Notes under the pieces: generated by a model
Told to the model about the DNA's origin: nothing
Databases searched by the model: none
What the model saw: the letters and a program-made list of their open reading frames with translations, nothing else
Part shown: one piece after another, positions 61,576 through 64,000 of the stretch
Layout of the letters: each line of letters starts with the position of its first letter
Numbering within the stretch: position 1 is the stretch's first letter
Position numbers and translations under genes: made by a program
NCBI RefSeq assembly: GCF_051020985.1
Contig: NW_027475146.1
Span: 124,001 to 188,000, forward strand
Reading direction: 5' to 3'
DNA from: Nomia melanderi
Lineage: Eukaryota > Arthropoda > Insecta > Hymenoptera > Halictidae
DNA length: 64,000 bases

Positions 61576-63968
61576 AAAATCCAGTATATATATTGTGCTT
61601 TCTCGGGTGCTATTACAGATAGCGCAATAAATCAAAGTGCATTGTCTGTAGGAGGCCCTGGCGCATGAATCTGTGCAGCGACCGCGGACCACCAGGGGCC
61701 GAGAAAACCACCGTCTCATGGGGCCGGACACTCAGGGTCAGGGAAAAATCCAATATATATCTGGTGATATCTCGGGTGCTACTAGAGATAGCGCAATAAA
61801 CCAAAGTGATTTATCTGCAGGAGGCCCTGGCGCATGAGTCTGTGCAGCGGGTACGACCCCGGACCACCAGGGTCCGAGACAACCACCGTCTCATGGGGCC
61901 GGACACTCTGGGTCAGGGAAAAATCCAATATATATCTGGTGATATCTCGGGTGCTATTACAGATAGCGCAACAAATCAAAGTGCATTGTCTGCAGGAGGC
62001 CCTGGCGCATGAATCTGGCCAGCGAGAACGACCTCGGACCTCCAGGGGCCGAGAAAACCACCGTGTCACGGGGCCGGACACTCAGGGTCAGGGGAAAATC
62101 CAATATATATCTGGTGATATATCGGGTGCTATTAGCGATAGCGCGATAAATCAAAGTTCATTGTCTTGAGGAGGCCCTGGCGCATGAGACTGTGCACCGG
62201 GAACGACCTCGGACCACCAGGGGCCGAAACAACCACCATCTCATGGGGCCGGCCACTCAGGGTCAGGGGAAAATCCAATATATATCTGGTGATATCTCGG
62301 GTGCTATTAGATATAGCGCGATAAATCAAAGTGCATTGTCTGCAGGAGGCCCCGGCGCATGAATCTGTGAAGCAGGAACGACCTCGGTCCTCCAGTGGCC
62401 GAGAAACTTACAGATTTTCGGTGTCCGTCACCCACAGTCATGTAAAAATCCAGTATATATATTGTGCTTTCTCGGGAGCTATTACAGATAGCGCAATAAA
62501 TCAAAGTGCATTGTCTGTAGGAGGCCCTGGCGCATGAATCTGTGCAGCGACCTCGGACCACCAGGGGCCGAGAAAACCACCGTCTCATGGGGCCGGACAC
62601 TCAGGGTCAGGGAAAAATCCAATATATATCTGGTGATATCTCGGGTGCTGTTACAGATAGCGCAATAATCCAAAGTGCATTGTTTGTAGGAGGCCCTGGC
62701 GCATGAATATGTGCAGCGGGAACGACCTCGGAACACCAGGGGCCGAGACAACCACCGTCTCATGGGGCCGGACACTCAGGGTCAGAGGAAAATCCAATAT
62801 ATATCTGGTGATATATCGGGTGCTATTAGCGATAGCGCGATAAATCAAAGTACATTGTCTGCAGGAGGCCCTGGCGCATGAGACTGTGCAGCGGGAACGA
62901 CCTCGGACCACCAGGGGCCGAGACAACCACCGTCTCATGGGGCCGGACACTCAGGGTCAGGGGAAAATCCAATATATATCTGGTGATATATCGGGTGCTA
63001 TTAGCGATAGCGCGATAAATCAAAGTGCATTGTCTGCAGGAGGCCCCGGCGCATGAATCTGTGAAGCAGGAACGACCTCGGTCCTCCAGGGGCCGAGAAA
63101 CTTACAGATTTTCGGTGTCCGTCACCCACAGTCATGTAAAAATCCAGTATATATATTGTGCTTTCTCGGGTGCTATTACAGATAGCGCAATAAATCAAAG
63201 TGCATTGTCTGTAGGAGGCCCTGGCGCATGAATCTGTGCAGCGACCTCGGACCACCAGGGGCCGAGAAAACCACCGTCTCATGGGGCCGGACACTCAGGG
63301 TCAGGGAAAAATCCAATATATATCTGGTGATATCTCGGGTGCTGTTAGAGATAGCGCAATAAACCAAAGTGCATTGTTTGTAGGAGGCCCTGGCGCATGA
63401 ATATGTGCAGCGGGAACGACCTAGGACCACCAGGGGCCGAGGAAACCAACGTCTCATGGGGCCGGACACTCAGGGTCAGGGAAAAATCCAATATATATCT
63501 GGTGATATCTCGGGTGCTATTAGCGATAGCGCGATAAATCAAAGTGCATTGTCTGCAGGAGGCCCTGGCGCATGAGTCTGTGCAGCTCGTACGACCCCGG
63601 ACCAGCAGGGTCCGAGACAACCACCGTCTCATGCGGCCGGACTCAGGGTCAGGGGAAAATCCAATATATATCTGGTGATATCTCGAGTGCCATTAGAGAT
63701 AGCGCAATAAACCAATGTGAATTATCTGCAGGACGCCCGGGCGAATGAATGTGTGCAGCGGGAACGACCTCGGATCACCAGGGGCCGAGAAAACCACAGT
63801 CTCATGGGGCCGGACACTCAGGGTCACGGAAAAATCCAATATATATCTGGTGATATCTCGGGTGCTATTACAGATAGCGCAATAAACCAAAGTGAATTAT
63901 CTGCAGGAGGCCCTGCCGCTTGAATCTGTGCAGCGGGAACGACCTCGGACCACCAGGGGCCGAGAAAA

Positions 63969-64000
63969 TTACAGATATTCGGAATCCGTCACTCAGGGTC
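63969..64000. repeat. V2 block cut by the window end
   Basis: It contains gatattcggaatccgtc and actcagggtc. It is the first V2-form block seen since 43.6 kb. Confidence 0.88.

Larger units (their letters stand above)
1..64000. repeat. 175-bp tandem satellite array, about 365 monomers, all in one orientation
   Basis: The same 175-bp unit recurs throughout. Landmarks such as ggccgagaaaacc, tggtgatatctcgggtgcta and ggccctggcgcatg return every 175 bp from the first line to the last, always on the same strand, with no non-satellite spacer that I could find. Most monomers are exactly 175 bp; exceptions are 142, 169, 172, 174, 176 and 177 bp. My hand consensus has 93 G+C of 175 (53%) and 9 CpGs. 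Both window edges lie inside the array, so its true length is unknown. Period, homogeneity and higher-order structure fit a eukaryotic centromeric or heterochromatic satellite. The family name and host are not recognisable to me. Open frames of 60-213 codons on both strands are periodic artefacts and are not annotated as genes. Confidence 0.98.
61431..64000. repeat. V-containing HOR repeated three times (869- and 694-bp spacing), then array continues
   Basis: A V1 monomer with gtgaagcaggaacgacc, tcggtcctcc and gagaaacttacagatt is followed by a 169-bp monomer. The pair occurs at 61,438, 62,307 and 63,001. Spacings are five and four monomers, each less 6 bp for the short monomer, so the module gained or lost one monomer between copies. 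The array continues past 63.7 kb with gggaacgacc types and runs off the window inside a V2 block. Confidence 0.9.

Noticed and set aside
1..64000. Recurrent 65-, 68- and 99-codon open frames on both strands as small genes or a peptide family
   Set aside because: They recur every 175 bp in different frames, overlap each other on both strands and follow monomer variants. They are translations of the satellite.
1..64000. CRISPR array
   Set aside because: The period is 175 bp with no unique spacers between short identical repeats; the whole period is repeat.
1..64000. CENP-B box in the monomer
   Set aside because: The best partial match is gcagcggga before acgacc, which keeps only the CGGG half. 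The TTCG half and the central A required by the core motif are absent in the consensus, and I found no variant monomer that restores them.
1..64000. 5S rDNA, tRNA or SINE-derived tandem repeat
   Set aside because: I saw no internal RNA polymerase III A/B boxes, no cloverleaf and no recognisable 5S sequence in the 175-bp unit.
1..64000. TATA-like caatatatatc in each monomer as a promoter
   Set aside because: It is an AT-rich stretch repeated about 365 times with no other promoter element or gene downstream. Satellite transcription is possible but nothing in the sequence shows it.
1..64000. An undescribed multi-gene system such as a defence or biosynthetic locus
   Set aside because: There is no non-repetitive coding sequence anywhere in the window. 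The structure worth studying is the array itself.

Overview
The whole window is one uninterrupted block of satellite DNA. A 175-bp unit repeats head to tail in a single orientation from base 1 to base 64,000, about 365 times. I found no protein-coding gene, tRNA, rRNA, transposon, CRISPR array or unique-sequence island. The many short open frames on both strands recur every 175 bp, shift frame at each monomer because 175 is not a multiple of three, and are by-products of the repeat. A tandem array of this size, monomer length and higher-order organisation points to a eukaryotic (peri)centromeric or other heterochromatic region. I do not recognise the family and cannot name the organism. My hand consensus is about 53% GC with 9 CpGs per monomer (observed/expected about 0.73), so it is neither AT-rich nor strongly CpG-depleted.

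Layout. (1) 1-10,490 is the first copy of a very long duplication whose second copy is 24,428-34,917 (about 24.4 kb apart, about 140 monomers). (2) Within and after it, a 7.7-kb, 44-monomer higher-order repeat (HOR) appears as copy A (7,752-14,150), copy B (15,449-21,846) and a truncated copy (32,179-34,917). A 1,050-bp, six-monomer unit is doubled at 6,701-8,896 in one copy only. (3) 21,847-24,427 and 34,918-46,026 are mosaics with only short local duplications. (4) 46,027-54,420 holds two copies of a 4,190-bp, 24-monomer unit that look identical by eye. (5) 54,421-64,000 is built from the same variant monomers shuffled into shorter HORs of 4-14 monomers.

Monomers fall into subfamilies. Some carry a diverged block of about 38 bp (called V here) in place of the usual sequence at the same length. 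One group near 6-11 kb, 15-19 kb and 31-40 kb is rich in the variants gactgtcagg and gggatcgacc. A right-hand group (from about 46 kb) carries tgatatatcggg and 1-bp or 6-bp deletions. Unequal crossing-over and gene conversion are visible at several breakpoints. The biology here is array evolution and probably chromatin or centromere function, not encoded proteins. All comparisons were made by eye, so edges are good to a few tens of bases and identity statements refer to the stretches compared.
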